Assembly (NCBI RefSeq): GCF_009601685.2
Contig: NZ_CP045701.2
Coordinates: 1,922,001 to 1,986,000, forward strand
Source: Pseudomonas brassicacearum
GTDB lineage: Bacteria; Pseudomonadota; Gammaproteobacteria; Pseudomonadales; Pseudomonadaceae
DNA: 64,000 nt
Direction: 5' to 3'
The notes under the pieces: model-generated
Told to the model about the DNA's origin: nothing
Databases searched by the model: none
The model's input: only the letters and a program-made list of their open reading frames with translations
Position numbers and translations under genes: made by a program
In this document: one piece after another, positions 27,024 to 38,846 of the stretch
How positions within the stretch are numbered: the stretch's first letter is position 1
Layout of the letters: each line of letters starts with the position of its first letter

Positions 27024-27110
27024 GTGGAGCAAAGCTTGTTCGCGAAACAGGGTGTCTCGATTTCTGAACGACCGTATCGCCTTTATCGCGGGCAAGCCTT
27101 GCTCCCACAG
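27024..27110. repeat. REP pair, type A (AAGCTTG variant)
   Basis: TGGAGCAAAGCTTGTTCGCGA (27025-27045) faces CGCGGGCAAGCCTTGCTCCCAC (27087-27108). Both arms have single-base departures from the family. The pair lies between msrB and gpx. Confidence 0.75.
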
Positions 27111-27204
27111 TCTGCGGAGTGGGTAATTCGGATAATTAAATTGCATGCAATTTAATTGCTCACTATCTTAACCCGCCTGTCCTATAACTTTTCGGAGCCT
27201 TGCC

Positions 27205-27690
27205 ATGAGCGACAACCTGCTGAGCATCCCGTGCACCACCATCAAGGGTGAGCAAAAGACTCTCGCCGATTTTTCCGGCAAGGCCGTGCTGGTGGTCAAC
27301 ACGGCCAGCCAGTGCGGGTTCACCCCGCAGTACAAGGGGCTTGAGGCGCTGTGGCAGACCTACAAGGACCAGGGCCTGGTGGTGTTGGGCTTTCCCTGCA
27401 ATCAGTTCGGCAAGCAGGAGCCGGGCAACGAGGGGGCGATCACCGAATTCTGCGAGCTGAACTTCGGCGTGAGTTTTCCGCTGTTCAAGAAAATCGAGGT
27501 CAACGGCGCCAACGCCCATCCGCTGTTCGTCCAGCTTAAGCAGCGGGCGCCCGGCGTGCTGGGGTCCAAAGGCATCAAGTGGAACTTCACCAAGTTCCTG
27601 ATCGGCAAGGATGGTCAGGTGGTCAAGCGTTTTGCCCCGACCACCAAGCCCCAGGACCTGACCGGTGAGATCGAAGCACTGCTCAAATGA
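27205..27690 (+). CDS. Glutathione peroxidase (Gpx family, Cys type)
   Basis: A 161-residue thiol peroxidase. The peroxidatic Cys is in VVNTASQCGFTPQY (about residue 37); the other conserved segments LGFPCNQFGKQEPG (resolving Cys and Gln) and IKWNFTKFLIGKDG (Trp and Asn) complete the tetrad. It reduces peroxides with thioredoxin or glutathione. The gene overlaps the next regulator by an ATGA junction, so both are cotranslated. The AT-rich upstream sequence (27125-27175) is the likely OspR-controlled promoter. Confidence 0.94.
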   Translation: MSDNLLSIPCTTIKGEQKTLADFSGKAVLVVNTASQCGFTPQYKGLEALWQTYKDQGLVVLGFPCNQFGKQEPGNEGAITEFCELNFGVSFPLFKKIEVNGANAHPLFVQLKQRAPGVLGSKGIKWNFTKFLIGKDGQVVKRFAPTTKPQDLTGEIEALLK

Positions 27691-28131
27691 ATGACCTGTC
27701 AGTCGATTCGCTGAAGCTCGACAGCCAGTTGTGCTTCAAGCTGTACGCTGCTTCGCGTGCAGTGATCCGTGGCTACAAGCCAATGCTCGATCAACTTGGC
27801 CTGACCTATCCGCAATACCTGGCGATGCTGGTGTTGTGGGAATGGCAGGACACGGCCCCGCCACAGCCGACGGTCAAGGCCCTGGGGGAGCGTTTGTTGC
27901 TGGATTCCGGCACGCTGACGCCGCTGCTCAAGCGCCTGGAGCAACTGGACCTGGTCCAGCGCCAGCGTTCGGCCCGGGACGAGCGAGAGATGCACTTGAG
28001 CCTAACGGCTGCCGGGCGAGCCTTGCGTGAGCAGGTTGGCCCGCTCAAGGCTCGCCTGTTGTGTGACAGTGGTATCGACCTGGACCGCCTGGGCGCGTTG
28101 CGAGACGGCCTCGATCACCTGCTGGGCCAGA

Positions 28132-28148
<17 letters not shown>
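27687..28148 (+). CDS. ospR: OspR-like MarR-family oxidative stress regulator
   Basis: A 153-residue MarR-type repressor. The sensor Cys is in LDSQLCFKLYAASR (residue 16), as in OspR/OhrR. The wHTH is LTYPQYLAMLVLWEWQDTAP and LLLDSGTLTPLLKRLEQLDL, with wing QRQRSARDEREMHLSLT. In P. aeruginosa OspR represses gpx and senses oxidative stress. The ATGA overlap with gpx and the neighbouring SagS-like kinase match that locus. The 3' end overlaps the convergent kinase gene by 17 bases. Confidence 0.9.
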
Positions 28149-30453
<2,305 letters not shown>

Positions 30454-30616
30454 TGAGTGATGAACCACTTACGTTTCCCTTCGCCGGTCAAGCATAGCTG
30501 ATCATCTCTGAAGTCCGGTGTAGCCGGTGTGTATTGTGTGAAGTAGACCCGCCATTGGATACGGCGTTTCGTTGCTGTAGCGCCATCATTACTGTGAACC
30601 TGTCCGAGGAGAAGAC

Positions 30617-31507
30617 GTGGACTCGCGATTGAATGCTTTTCTTGAGCGTGCCGATGCCGTGCTGGCCCGGATCGAGCCTTTGCTGCCGGCGCCACGGCCC
30701 GCCATCGATTGGACCCAGACCCTGGCCGCCCGCTGGCAGCGTGACGGCCGTAGCGGCTACCTGCTGCCGCTGCAGGTCAGCCTCGACATGCGCCTGTCGG
30801 ACCTGATCGGCGTGGACCGCCAGGTCGAACAACTGGGCCGCAACACCCGGCAATTCATCGATGGCATGCCCGCCAACCATGCCTTGCTCTGGGGCTCGCG
30901 TGGTACCGGCAAGTCGTCCCTGGTACGCGCCCTGTTGGCTGAACATGCCCCGCATGGCCTGCGCTTGATCGAGATCGAACGCGATCACCTGGCCGATCTG
31001 CCCCGGGTGGTCGAGCAGGTTGCGAAACTGCCCCAGCGCTTCGTGTTGTTCTGCGATGACTTGTCGTTCGAATCCGGCGAAGGCGATTACCGCGTGCTCA
31101 AGAGCGTGTTGGATGGATCGCTGGAGCAGGCGCCGGACAACGTGCTGCTGTATGCCACTTCCAACCGTCGTCACTTGGTGCCGGAAAAGGAAAGCGACAA
31201 CGAGAATTGGAAACGAGTCGACGGCGAACTTCACCCCAGCGAAGCGGTAGAGGACAAGATCGCCTTGTCCGACCGATTTGGCCTGTGGCTGTCGTTTTAT
31301 CCGTTTACCCAGGAGCATTTCCTCAACGTGGTGGAACATTGGATCGGCGAACTGGCGGCCAAGGCCGGGTTGGCCTGGCTGCGCGACGAAGCGCTGGATG
31401 TGCTGGCGGTACGCTGGGCAACCGGCCGCGGCAACCGCAACGGACGTTGCGCCTATCAGTTTGCCCGTTATTGGGTAGGCCTTAAATTGTTGGAGCACAA
31501 GGCATGA
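30617..31507 (+). CDS. DUF815 AAA-type ATPase
   Basis: A 296-residue ATP-binding protein. Walker A is GSRGTGKSS (about residue 94-102), Walker B FVLFCDDLSFE, and sensor-1 VLLYATSNRRHLVPE, all typical of DUF815. The conserved RFGLWLSFYPF and ATGRGNRNGRCAYQF complete the family. Its role is unknown, although it is widespread. The start is GTG at 30617 with GAGGAGAAG upstream. The stop overlaps the start of the next gene (ATGA), so the two are coupled. Confidence 0.9.
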   Translation: MDSRLNAFLERADAVLARIEPLLPAPRPAIDWTQTLAARWQRDGRSGYLLPLQVSLDMRLSDLIGVDRQVEQLGRNTRQFIDGMPANHALLWGSRGTGKSSLVRALLAEHAPHGLRLIEIERDHLADLPRVVEQVAKLPQRFVLFCDDLSFESGEGDYRVLKSVLDGSLEQAPDNVLLYATSNRRHLVPEKESDNENWKRVDGELHPSEAVEDKIALSDRFGLWLSFYPFTQEHFLNVVEHWIGELAAKAGLAWLRDEALDVLAVRWATGRGNRNGRCAYQFARYWVGLKLLEHKA

Positions 31508-31986
31508 TCGATTTGAATGGCAGCGGAGTCGGCCTTGACGGCTACGCGTTGTTATCGGCACAGCTGGAATCCTTGCTGGCCGATGAGCGTGACTTCATCG
31601 CCAACGCCGCGCAGTTCTCGGCTTTGCTGTCCAGTCAATTGGACGACCTGAACTGGGCCGGCTTCTACCTCAATCGCAACGAAGAGCTGGTCCTGGGACC
31701 GTTCCAGGGCCAGATCGCCTGCGTGCGGATCCCCTTTGGCCGCGGCGTATGCGGTACGGCGGCCGCGACTCGGCAGACCCAGCGCGTCGAAGACGTCCAT
31801 GCCTTCGCCGGGCACATCGCCTGCGACAGCGCGTCGAACAGCGAGCTGGTGGTGCCGCTGGTCAAGGATGGGCGCCTGATCGGCGTGCTCGACCTGGACA
31901 GTCCGAAACTGGCGCGTTTTACCGAACATGATCAAGCCGGCATCGAGCAGTTGGCCGCGGTATTCCTGCGCCTGACGGATTGCTGA
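31504..31986 (+). CDS. Free methionine-(R)-sulfoxide reductase (GAF domain, MsrC type)
   Basis: A 160-residue GAF-domain enzyme. The three conserved Cys are in GQIACVRIPFG, GRGVCGTAA and GHIACDSASNSELVVPL. DLNWAGFYL and GVLDLDSP are family signatures. It reduces free Met-R-sulfoxide with thioredoxin. It overlaps the DUF815 ATPase gene by four bases and complements msrB, 5 kb upstream, for protein-bound Met-O. Repeat DNA follows immediately. Confidence 0.92.
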   Translation: MIDLNGSGVGLDGYALLSAQLESLLADERDFIANAAQFSALLSSQLDDLNWAGFYLNRNEELVLGPFQGQIACVRIPFGRGVCGTAAATRQTQRVEDVHAFAGHIACDSASNSELVVPLVKDGRLIGVLDLDSPKLARFTEHDQAGIEQLAAVFLRLTDC

Positions 31987-31993
31987 CAGCGTC

Positions 31994-32141
31994 CTGTAGG
32001 AGCTGGCGAAGCCTGCGATCTTTTGATCTTTCGCTTGAGATTCAATTTGATTTTTCGCTTGAGATTCAATCGGCAGTGGAAAGATCGCAGCCTCGCTTCG
32101 CTCGGCAGCTCCTACAGCAGCTCCTACAGCAGCGTCTACAG
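31994..32141. repeat. Type B composite repeat with internal and terminal duplications
   Basis: CTGTAGGAGCTGGCGAAG on the left and AGATCGCAGCCTCGC with CAGCTCCTACAG on the right form the inverted pair. Inside, a 24-base unit TTGATCTTTCGCTTGAG... occurs twice in tandem (32023-32046 and 32047-32070) with one mismatch. The right end has CAGCTCCTACAG twice. It lies between two convergent genes. Confidence 0.8.
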
Positions 32142-32150
32142 GGATAGTTG

Positions 32151-35099
32151 TCATGCTTTCAGCCCTGCCTTGACCAGCAGGCTGTGGGGATCGACTTCAT
32201 CGATCTGGTGCGGGTCGAGGAACTGATTGGCGTAGCTCAGGTAGATCTTTTCATCGATGAACAGCGCGAACAGCTCGGGATCGATATGGGCGTCACGGCA
32301 CATGGTGGCCATGATGCCCAGGGCCTCGCTCAGTTTCTTCGCTTTCTTGTAGGGGCGGTCGGCTGCTGTCAGCGCTTCGAAGATGTCGGCAATGGCCATC
32401 ATGCGCGCCGGCAGGCTCATCTCTTCGCGTTTGAGGCGCTTGGGATAACCACTGCCGTCCATCTTCTCGTGATGACCACCGGCGATCTCCGCGACGTTGT
32501 CCAGGTGACTGGGGAAAGGCAACTGGCTGAGCATCAGGATCGTCTGCACCATGTGATGGTTGATGACGTAACGCTCCTCGCGGGTCAGCGTGCCCCGGGG
32601 GATGCTCAGGTTGTAAAGCTCGCCGCGATTGTATTTCCAGGCCGGTACATCGAGCTGGAAGCCCCACGGGTTGTCCGCCGGGATCAGTTCGGCATCGTGG
32701 CGCTCGAGCAGGTGCTCGGGCTTGTCTGCCAACAGCGGTTCAGTGACCGGTAGGGTCGGTTTGGGCGTGCGACCCTGGCGACGGTTCTCTTCCCAGGAAA
32801 CCCCCAGACGATCATCGAGGGTCCGGGTCCACGGGCGTTGGGCGATCTGTTGCAGGCGTTGCAGATCGGCCTCGGCCATGGCTTCGGAGCCCAGGTTGCA
32901 GCGGGCGACGAAAGCAAAGTCGTCATCCAGGGCCGTCAGTGTCGCGTCGCGCCGCTGCGCCAGGGATGACGGCTCGCCGCCGCTGGCCACGGCCTGCCAG
33001 TAATCGACCCAGGCGTCGCGCTTGAGCACCTCGAAGCGGGTACGTATCTCATGGATCCGGTCGTTCAGGGTTTCCAATTTGGTGGCTTTATCGACCACGT
33101 ATTCGGGGGTGGTGACCTTGCCGCAATCGTGCAGCCAGGCGGCGATGTGCAGGGCTTCCCATTCATCCTCCGTTGGCCGATAGGCGTCGAATGCCGGTGC
33201 CTGGCTGGCAGCGGCGGCCTGGGCGAGCATCAGGGTCAGGACCGGCACCCGCTGGCAATGGCCGCCGGTGTAGGGGCTCTTGGCATCGATCGCGCCGGCC
33301 AGCAATTGGATGAAGGCGTCCAGCAACTGCTTTTGCCTGGCTTGCAGACGCTGGCCCTCGATGCTCACGGCGGCGACACCGGACACGGCCTGCAGGAAGG
33401 CGATGCGGTCGGGCTGCAGTTTTTCCAGATCCGCTTCGGTGCCGCTGTCGGTGATCAGCAGGACCAGTACGCCGACGGTTTCCTGGTGGCGATTGCGCAG
33501 GCGAATACCGATCAAGTGGACCCGCGGCGAGTCCAGTGCCTGCAGGACGCCCTGCAGATCGCCAGCCTGCTCGAAGCCCAGGGAGGCCACGAGGTTGTCC
33601 GAGGTGGCCAGTTGCTGGAGCCATTGCGGGCTGTCGCCAGTCTGGAGCTCATGAGTGCGCAGCTTGAAGGCGTCGAGGTCCCTGGGCGTCCCATCGATTA
33701 CCAGCCCATACGGCTTGACCCGATTGTCGTCGTTCTCGCGCAGGTAGATCAGGCCGGCCTGGGCCTGGCCGATCTTCACGGTTTCAAATAACACCCGCTC
33801 CAGCAACGGGGCGAAGCGGGTTTCGGCGCGCAGGCTGGCGGTGATTTCAAAGAAACTCGCCAAGGTCTCTTTCATGCGCGCCATCGATACGCTCAACTGG
33901 TCGACCTCCAGTACCGGGGAGCGACGGGACACCGGGTAGTTGAAGTCAAAGCTGCGAATGGCATCGGCCTCCTGCACCAGTTCGCGCAAAGGCTTGACCA
34001 GGATCCGGGACGTCAGCCAACCCAGGGGCAGGCACAGAAGCAGGGTGGCGAGGGTGATGAGCGCGCCTTGCCAGCGCATGCGATAGGCATTGTCCAGCAG
34101 CTCATCTTCAGGGACCAGCAACGCCAGTTCCAGGCCCTGGGGCCCGCCTTCCTGCATGTGGCTGCGAGAAACGATCCACTGGCGTCCAGCCGCTTCCAGG
34201 CGCGTGGTGTCGGTGTTGTCGTCGAGCGCGGCGGCGATGGCCGGGCTGAGGTCGCGGGCCTTGATCAGGCGTGCCGACTGGGCGTCGGCGAGCAGCCGGC
34301 TGCTGTCGGGATAGCCCACTGCGTTGCCCGTGGGATCGAGCAGGACGATTTCGGTGCCGGTGGTCACCTTGTGCTTGGCCAGGGTCTGGGACAGGGCCGC
34401 CAGGGTCAGGTCGGCGCCGATGACAGCCTGCTCGCCACTGCGTCGGGCGAGGGTGGTGCCGACGTTATGGGTGGAGAAAAAAACGTAGGGCTCGGTGGTG
34501 ATCTGTTCGGTGCTGTCGGCGGCGCTGCGAAACCAGCTGCGGCTGCGCGGATCGTAGGTCTCGTCGGCAATGTCCCGGCGCCCGATGAGCGTCAGCGTCT
34601 CGTCGTAGAACAGCGATTGGGAATGAACCGGGCCTTGCTCGGTGGCCCGCTCAACCGTCCAGACCTGATAGGCCGCCTCGGTCGGTGCTTGCAGGGCGGC
34701 TTTCAGGGCTGCGGTGCGCAATGGCCGGACCATCAGGAAGTTGCCGTGATGATCGCCCAGGTACAACGACGCCAGGTTCGGGTTGTCCCGCAGTGCCTGG
34801 CTGAAGGGCACGAGCAGGGCCAGGCGTTGCGCCATCCGGGGCGTGCGCGTCGCTGGATAGTCGGCCAGCAGGCTCAACAGGTGGCGGATGGGTTCGTAGG
34901 TGTCGTATAGATCCAGGCGCACATCCTGTTCAATACGATTGAACAGTTTTTCACTGCTGGACAGGATGATCTGCGTGGTTTGCCGGTAATTGAAAATCCC
35001 CAGCACCACCCCGGTCAGCAACAGAAGCAGGGTAAACATCACGCTGATGTGGACGTGCAGGGGAAACCGGCGTTTTTCCGGACGCGGTGCGCTGGGCAT
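32151..35099 (-). CDS. Membrane HD-GYP phosphodiesterase with Cache, HAMP and GAF domains
   Basis: A 982-residue protein. TM1 (about 16-38) and TM2 (about 343-366) bound a periplasmic dCache-like sensor. HAMP (about 366-420) and GAF (about 440-600) lead to an HD-GYP domain: HDCGK near residue 657, then HHEKMDGSGYP near residue 876. The two halves are about 220 residues apart, far more than in RpfG-type enzymes, because of an inserted segment including ELYNLSIPRGTLTREER. It is expected to hydrolyse cyclic di-GMP. The start at 35099 has GGAG eight bases upstream. It follows a Roc-like kinase gene by 117 bases on the same strand. Confidence 0.88.
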   Translation of the reverse strand: MPSAPRPEKRRFPLHVHISVMFTLLLLLTGVVLGIFNYRQTTQIILSSSEKLFNRIEQDVRLDLYDTYEPIRHLLSLLADYPATRTPRMAQRLALLVPFSQALRDNPNLASLYLGDHHGNFLMVRPLRTAALKAALQAPTEAAYQVWTVERATEQGPVHSQSLFYDETLTLIGRRDIADETYDPRSRSWFRSAADSTEQITTEPYVFFSTHNVGTTLARRSGEQAVIGADLTLAALSQTLAKHKVTTGTEIVLLDPTGNAVGYPDSSRLLADAQSARLIKARDLSPAIAAALDDNTDTTRLEAAGRQWIVSRSHMQEGGPQGLELALLVPEDELLDNAYRMRWQGALITLATLLLCLPLGWLTSRILVKPLRELVQEADAIRSFDFNYPVSRRSPVLEVDQLSVSMARMKETLASFFEITASLRAETRFAPLLERVLFETVKIGQAQAGLIYLRENDDNRVKPYGLVIDGTPRDLDAFKLRTHELQTGDSPQWLQQLATSDNLVASLGFEQAGDLQGVLQALDSPRVHLIGIRLRNRHQETVGVLVLLITDSGTEADLEKLQPDRIAFLQAVSGVAAVSIEGQRLQARQKQLLDAFIQLLAGAIDAKSPYTGGHCQRVPVLTLMLAQAAAASQAPAFDAYRPTEDEWEALHIAAWLHDCGKVTTPEYVVDKATKLETLNDRIHEIRTRFEVLKRDAWVDYWQAVASGGEPSSLAQRRDATLTALDDDFAFVARCNLGSEAMAEADLQRLQQIAQRPWTRTLDDRLGVSWEENRRQGRTPKPTLPVTEPLLADKPEHLLERHDAELIPADNPWGFQLDVPAWKYNRGELYNLSIPRGTLTREERYVINHHMVQTILMLSQLPFPSHLDNVAEIAGGHHEKMDGSGYPKRLKREEMSLPARMMAIADIFEALTAADRPYKKAKKLSEALGIMATMCRDAHIDPELFALFIDEKIYLSYANQFLDPHQIDEVDPHSLLVKAGLKA

Positions 35100-35216
35100 T
35101 GCAGTCACTCCAAGTGTCAGGGGGCGTTCTCGATGGGTGTTGCCGCGTGCAGGGAAAACCGCTCGAGAACCCTCCCAGGTACGCACTGCTGAGCGAATAG
35201 CATAGTAAACGCTGGA

Positions 35217-38200
35217 TTATTTTGCCTTGGCGATCTCCGTTTCGAGGGCCCGCTCCAGTTCGCGCATGGCGCGGTCGAGAGCGTCGATGCAATCTTTGAT
35301 TCGCTCAGGTGTCTGCGGCTGGTGACAAGCGTGCTCCAACGCCTCGCACCGCTGGATCAGCGCGGTCGCCTGGACGATGCGGGCGACGCCTTTTATCTTG
35401 TGCGCCATTTCGCTCAGCGCTTGCCGGTTTGCGCCGTGGGCAACGTCGAGCAACTCCTGGCGGTCCGAGCGGCTGCTGCTGAGTAATTCAGCCAGCAGGC
35501 GCCGGTTGGACGAAGGGTCGCCGCCGGTCAACGCCTGCAGGCTTTGGACGCTGAAAACCGCCGGGCGGCCGGTGGGTTTGACGGTCTTGATCCATTGGCT
35601 CAAGGCGCTCAGGCTGATGGGCTTGAACAGGCAGTCATCCATCCCAGCGTCCTGGCAGCGTTGTTTTTCCTCCGGTTGTGCATTGGCGGTAAACCCCAGG
35701 AGGGTACAGGGTGGCCGTTGCTGCTCGGACTCGTCGCGACGAATCGAGCGGGCCAGTTCGTAGCCGCTCATGATGGGCATGTTGCAATCGGCGATGACCA
35801 GATCGAAGTGGTTTTTTTGCCAGACCTCGAGCCCGTGGGCACCATCGTGGGCGACCTGGTAATGATGGCCCAGGTATTCCAATTGCTGCGACATCAACAG
35901 GCGGTTGGCGGGATGATCGTCCACGATCAGGACGTTCAGGGTGGACTGGGCCGTTTCGATGACCGGTTCAGGTGAGGGGCTGACCGGCGCTGTCGACAGG
36001 ACGGTCAGTTGCAGGCGGACCTGGACCTGGGTGCCGACGCCAGGTTGGCTGCTCATGTGCAGGCTGCCGCCCATCGCTTGGCACAGGTTGCGACTGATCA
36101 CCAGCCCCAACCCCGCGCCGTTGCGGGCCACCCGGCTGGTGTTATCGACCTGGGCAAAAGGCTCGAACAAACGTTGCAGGTCCGCAGGGCCAATACCGAT
36201 GCCGCTGTCGTTGACCTCCAGGTGCATTTGCAGGACGTGGTCCCGGTCGGCTGGAGACAGCCGGACCTTGATCACGACCTGACCCTGCTCGGTAAATTTG
36301 AGGGCATTGCTGATCAGGTTCGACAGCACCTGTTTGAATCGCAACGGGTCCATCAACACGTCAGGGCTGCCCTCGGCATCATCGAACTGCAAGGACAACG
36401 CCAGGTTTTTCTGCCGGGCCACGCCCTCGAATACCCGTATGACCGATTGCAACAGGGCCCTGAGATCGACTCGTTCGGGGGCCAGGCTCAGATGGCCGGA
36501 TTCGATGCGGGCGATGTCCAGGATGTCGCCAATCAGTTCGAGCATACCGGAGGCCGACTCGTACGCGACTTCAATGGTCGAGCGGTCCACGTGGCCTTTG
36601 TCAGCATGTTTCAGGGCCAGCTCCAGCATGCCGATCACCGCGTTCATGGGCGTACGGATTTCATGGCTCATGGTTGCCAGGAACGTGCTTTTGGCGCGGT
36701 TTGCGTCATCGGCCTGTTGCTTGGACGCGCGCAGTTCCTCGAACAGCTGGCGCCGTTCACTGATGTCGATCCAGCCGCCGATGATGCCTTGCACTTCGGC
36801 AGCGGAGTTTCGGTAGGGCAGGATCCAGTGATAGATCGTCAGCTTCCTGCCCCCGATGTGCAGGGGGCGATCCATGATCAGGGCGGTGCCTTCGGCCATG
36901 ACACGTTGGTAATCTGCCTGGTACTCCTGCGCTTCGAAGGCGTTGCTCATGGAACCTGGCATCAGGTTCTTGCCAATGACGTCCTCGTGTTTTACGCCGA
37001 ACGCTTGCAGGTAACTGTCGTTGCAGCTTTGCAGGATGCCGTTGCGATCCCTCACGTAGATGGGGTGGGGGGTGCCGTTGACCAGTGAATGCATGAATTC
37101 GAGCTGATCATTGAGGGCCAGTTCTGCCCGTTGACGTTGCCTGATCTGGCGCTGCATGTAGGCGTTCCACGCCAGGGAAAACAGCAGCAACAGGCCAACG
37201 CCCGCGACGATCTGGAGGAACAGGCGGTTATAAGTGCGCCAGGTGTGTTCCGAGGGTGAGACGTAACCGCGCCAGCGGTTGTTGATCACCCCCAGCTCGT
37301 CGGGGTCGATGCTGGTCAGGGCTTTGTCGAGGATGGCGTTCAACTCGGTGGCGTTTTTTGCCGTGGCCAGCGCGAACATGGCCTGTTGGGTGCCCACCGT
37401 GCTGCTGATTTGCAACCTGTCGCGCCACGCATAGGAAGAGATGAAATAGTTGGCCATCACCTGTGAGTTGACGCTGCCGTCGACTTGACCGTGGGCGAGC
37501 ATTTCCACGGCGAGCAAGGGGCCGTCCGTTTCGATGATTCTAATGTCCGGGTACTGGCTGCGTAGCCATTCAATGACCGGGTTGCCTTTGGCGATTGCCA
37601 GGCTGGCGTGGCCGAACTGATCGAGTGTCGTGGGCGTGTCGGACTGTTTGCGGGTCAGCAGGACGAACGAGCTGTCGATGTAGGGGCGGCTGAACTTCAA
37701 CTGGAGTTGTCGTTCACTGCTGGGCAAAAGTGCGGCGATCATGTCGGCTTGATCGTTCAGGACCGCAGTAATCATTTCGCTATCGTTCTGACGGCGCTGG
37801 ATGTCCAGGCGCAGGCCGGTGCGCAGCCGGATCAGTTCCAGCAGGTCGGCACTTATGCCGCGAAAATCACCGTCCGCATCGAAGAAGGTGAACGGCGCGG
37901 AGGTTTCGTTCACCACCACCCGGACCACCGGATGCCTCGCCAGCCAGCGTTGCTCACGGTCGGTCAGTTGTATCCTGTGGTCCGTGAGGTACAAGTCGCT
38001 GCCTGCACTCCAGCGTTTGGAGATGGCGGCTTGCTCAGCAATGGAGACCTGGTTCAGCGTAGCGTTGATGACTTCCAACAGGCGGGTATCGCTACGTCGT
38101 ACGGCGAAACCGAACCCATGGGATTCGTGTTTGCCAAAGTTGGCCATGCGGATATTGCTCAAATAGCCCTTGTTGATCATGTAGTGGGTGGAAAGGGTAT

Positions 38201-38837
38201 CGCCGAGAAATACGTCGGCCTGGCCGAAGGCCACGGCGTTGATGGCATTCTGGTAGGACGGGTAGGTGGTGATGAGTGCCTTGGGGTAGAGTTTTTCAAT
38301 TTCCCGTAGCGGCAGGTAGTGGTAGACCATGCTCAGCCGCAGCCCCTCGAGATCGTCAGTCAGGGATCGGCTTTCATTCGTTCGGGTGACGAGAACGGGT
38401 TGGTCCACTGCATAGGGCGTCGACAGCACAATGTCGGGGTTGCGGGCTTCGAAACCGTTGGCGGTGCCAAGCATATCGATTTGCCCATCCTTGAGTGCGG
38501 CGATGGCAGCCTCGCGGGAACCGAAGCGCAGCACTGTTATGGGCAGCCCCGTGGCCTTGGCGATGATGTTGGCATAATCGGCAGTCAGGCCTTCGTAGTC
38601 GCGTCCGCTGGTGGAGAGATCGAAGGGCGGGTAATCCGGGGCGGAAGTTCCCAGGACCAGCGCCTGCCGATCCTGTAGCCAGGCGCGGTGAACGCCATCC
38701 AGCTTGACCTCGGTATGGGCAACGGACGAACGGCCCAGCAGCGTATATCGCTCGGGCGCATCCGCTGCTGCCGTGAGCACTCCTGTATATAACGCTGCGC
38801 TGATCAGCAGCAGACATTCGATTATGCGTCTGAGCAT
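35217..38837 (-). CDS. BvgS-type hybrid histidine kinase (RocS2-like)
   Basis: A 1206-residue unorthodox kinase. A signal peptide or first membrane anchor (1-24) is followed by two periplasmic SBP_bac_3 modules (about 60-280 and 295-530) and one transmembrane helix (about 551-573). A PAS domain (about 590-715) and HisKA with ATMSHEIRTPMN (His about 723) follow, then HATPase, REC with VIADCNMPIMSG (Asp about 1016), and a C-terminal Hpt with EMAHKIKG (His about 1145). The layout and the neighbouring response regulator and dGTPase match RocS2/RocA2 of P. aeruginosa, which control cup fimbriae and efflux. Only nine bases separate it from the regulator gene. Confidence 0.9.
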   Translation of the reverse strand: MLRRIIECLLLISAALYTGVLTAAADAPERYTLLGRSSVAHTEVKLDGVHRAWLQDRQALVLGTSAPDYPPFDLSTSGRDYEGLTADYANIIAKATGLPITVLRFGSREAAIAALKDGQIDMLGTANGFEARNPDIVLSTPYAVDQPVLVTRTNESRSLTDDLEGLRLSMVYHYLPLREIEKLYPKALITTYPSYQNAINAVAFGQADVFLGDTLSTHYMINKGYLSNIRMANFGKHESHGFGFAVRRSDTRLLEVINATLNQVSIAEQAAISKRWSAGSDLYLTDHRIQLTDREQRWLARHPVVRVVVNETSAPFTFFDADGDFRGISADLLELIRLRTGLRLDIQRRQNDSEMITAVLNDQADMIAALLPSSERQLQLKFSRPYIDSSFVLLTRKQSDTPTTLDQFGHASLAIAKGNPVIEWLRSQYPDIRIIETDGPLLAVEMLAHGQVDGSVNSQVMANYFISSYAWRDRLQISSTVGTQQAMFALATAKNATELNAILDKALTSIDPDELGVINNRWRGYVSPSEHTWRTYNRLFLQIVAGVGLLLLFSLAWNAYMQRQIRQRQRAELALNDQLEFMHSLVNGTPHPIYVRDRNGILQSCNDSYLQAFGVKHEDVIGKNLMPGSMSNAFEAQEYQADYQRVMAEGTALIMDRPLHIGGRKLTIYHWILPYRNSAAEVQGIIGGWIDISERRQLFEELRASKQQADDANRAKSTFLATMSHEIRTPMNAVIGMLELALKHADKGHVDRSTIEVAYESASGMLELIGDILDIARIESGHLSLAPERVDLRALLQSVIRVFEGVARQKNLALSLQFDDAEGSPDVLMDPLRFKQVLSNLISNALKFTEQGQVVIKVRLSPADRDHVLQMHLEVNDSGIGIGPADLQRLFEPFAQVDNTSRVARNGAGLGLVISRNLCQAMGGSLHMSSQPGVGTQVQVRLQLTVLSTAPVSPSPEPVIETAQSTLNVLIVDDHPANRLLMSQQLEYLGHHYQVAHDGAHGLEVWQKNHFDLVIADCNMPIMSGYELARSIRRDESEQQRPPCTLLGFTANAQPEEKQRCQDAGMDDCLFKPISLSALSQWIKTVKPTGRPAVFSVQSLQALTGGDPSSNRRLLAELLSSSRSDRQELLDVAHGANRQALSEMAHKIKGVARIVQATALIQRCEALEHACHQPQTPERIKDCIDALDRAMRELERALETEIAKAK

Positions 38838-38846
38838 CCTTTTTTC

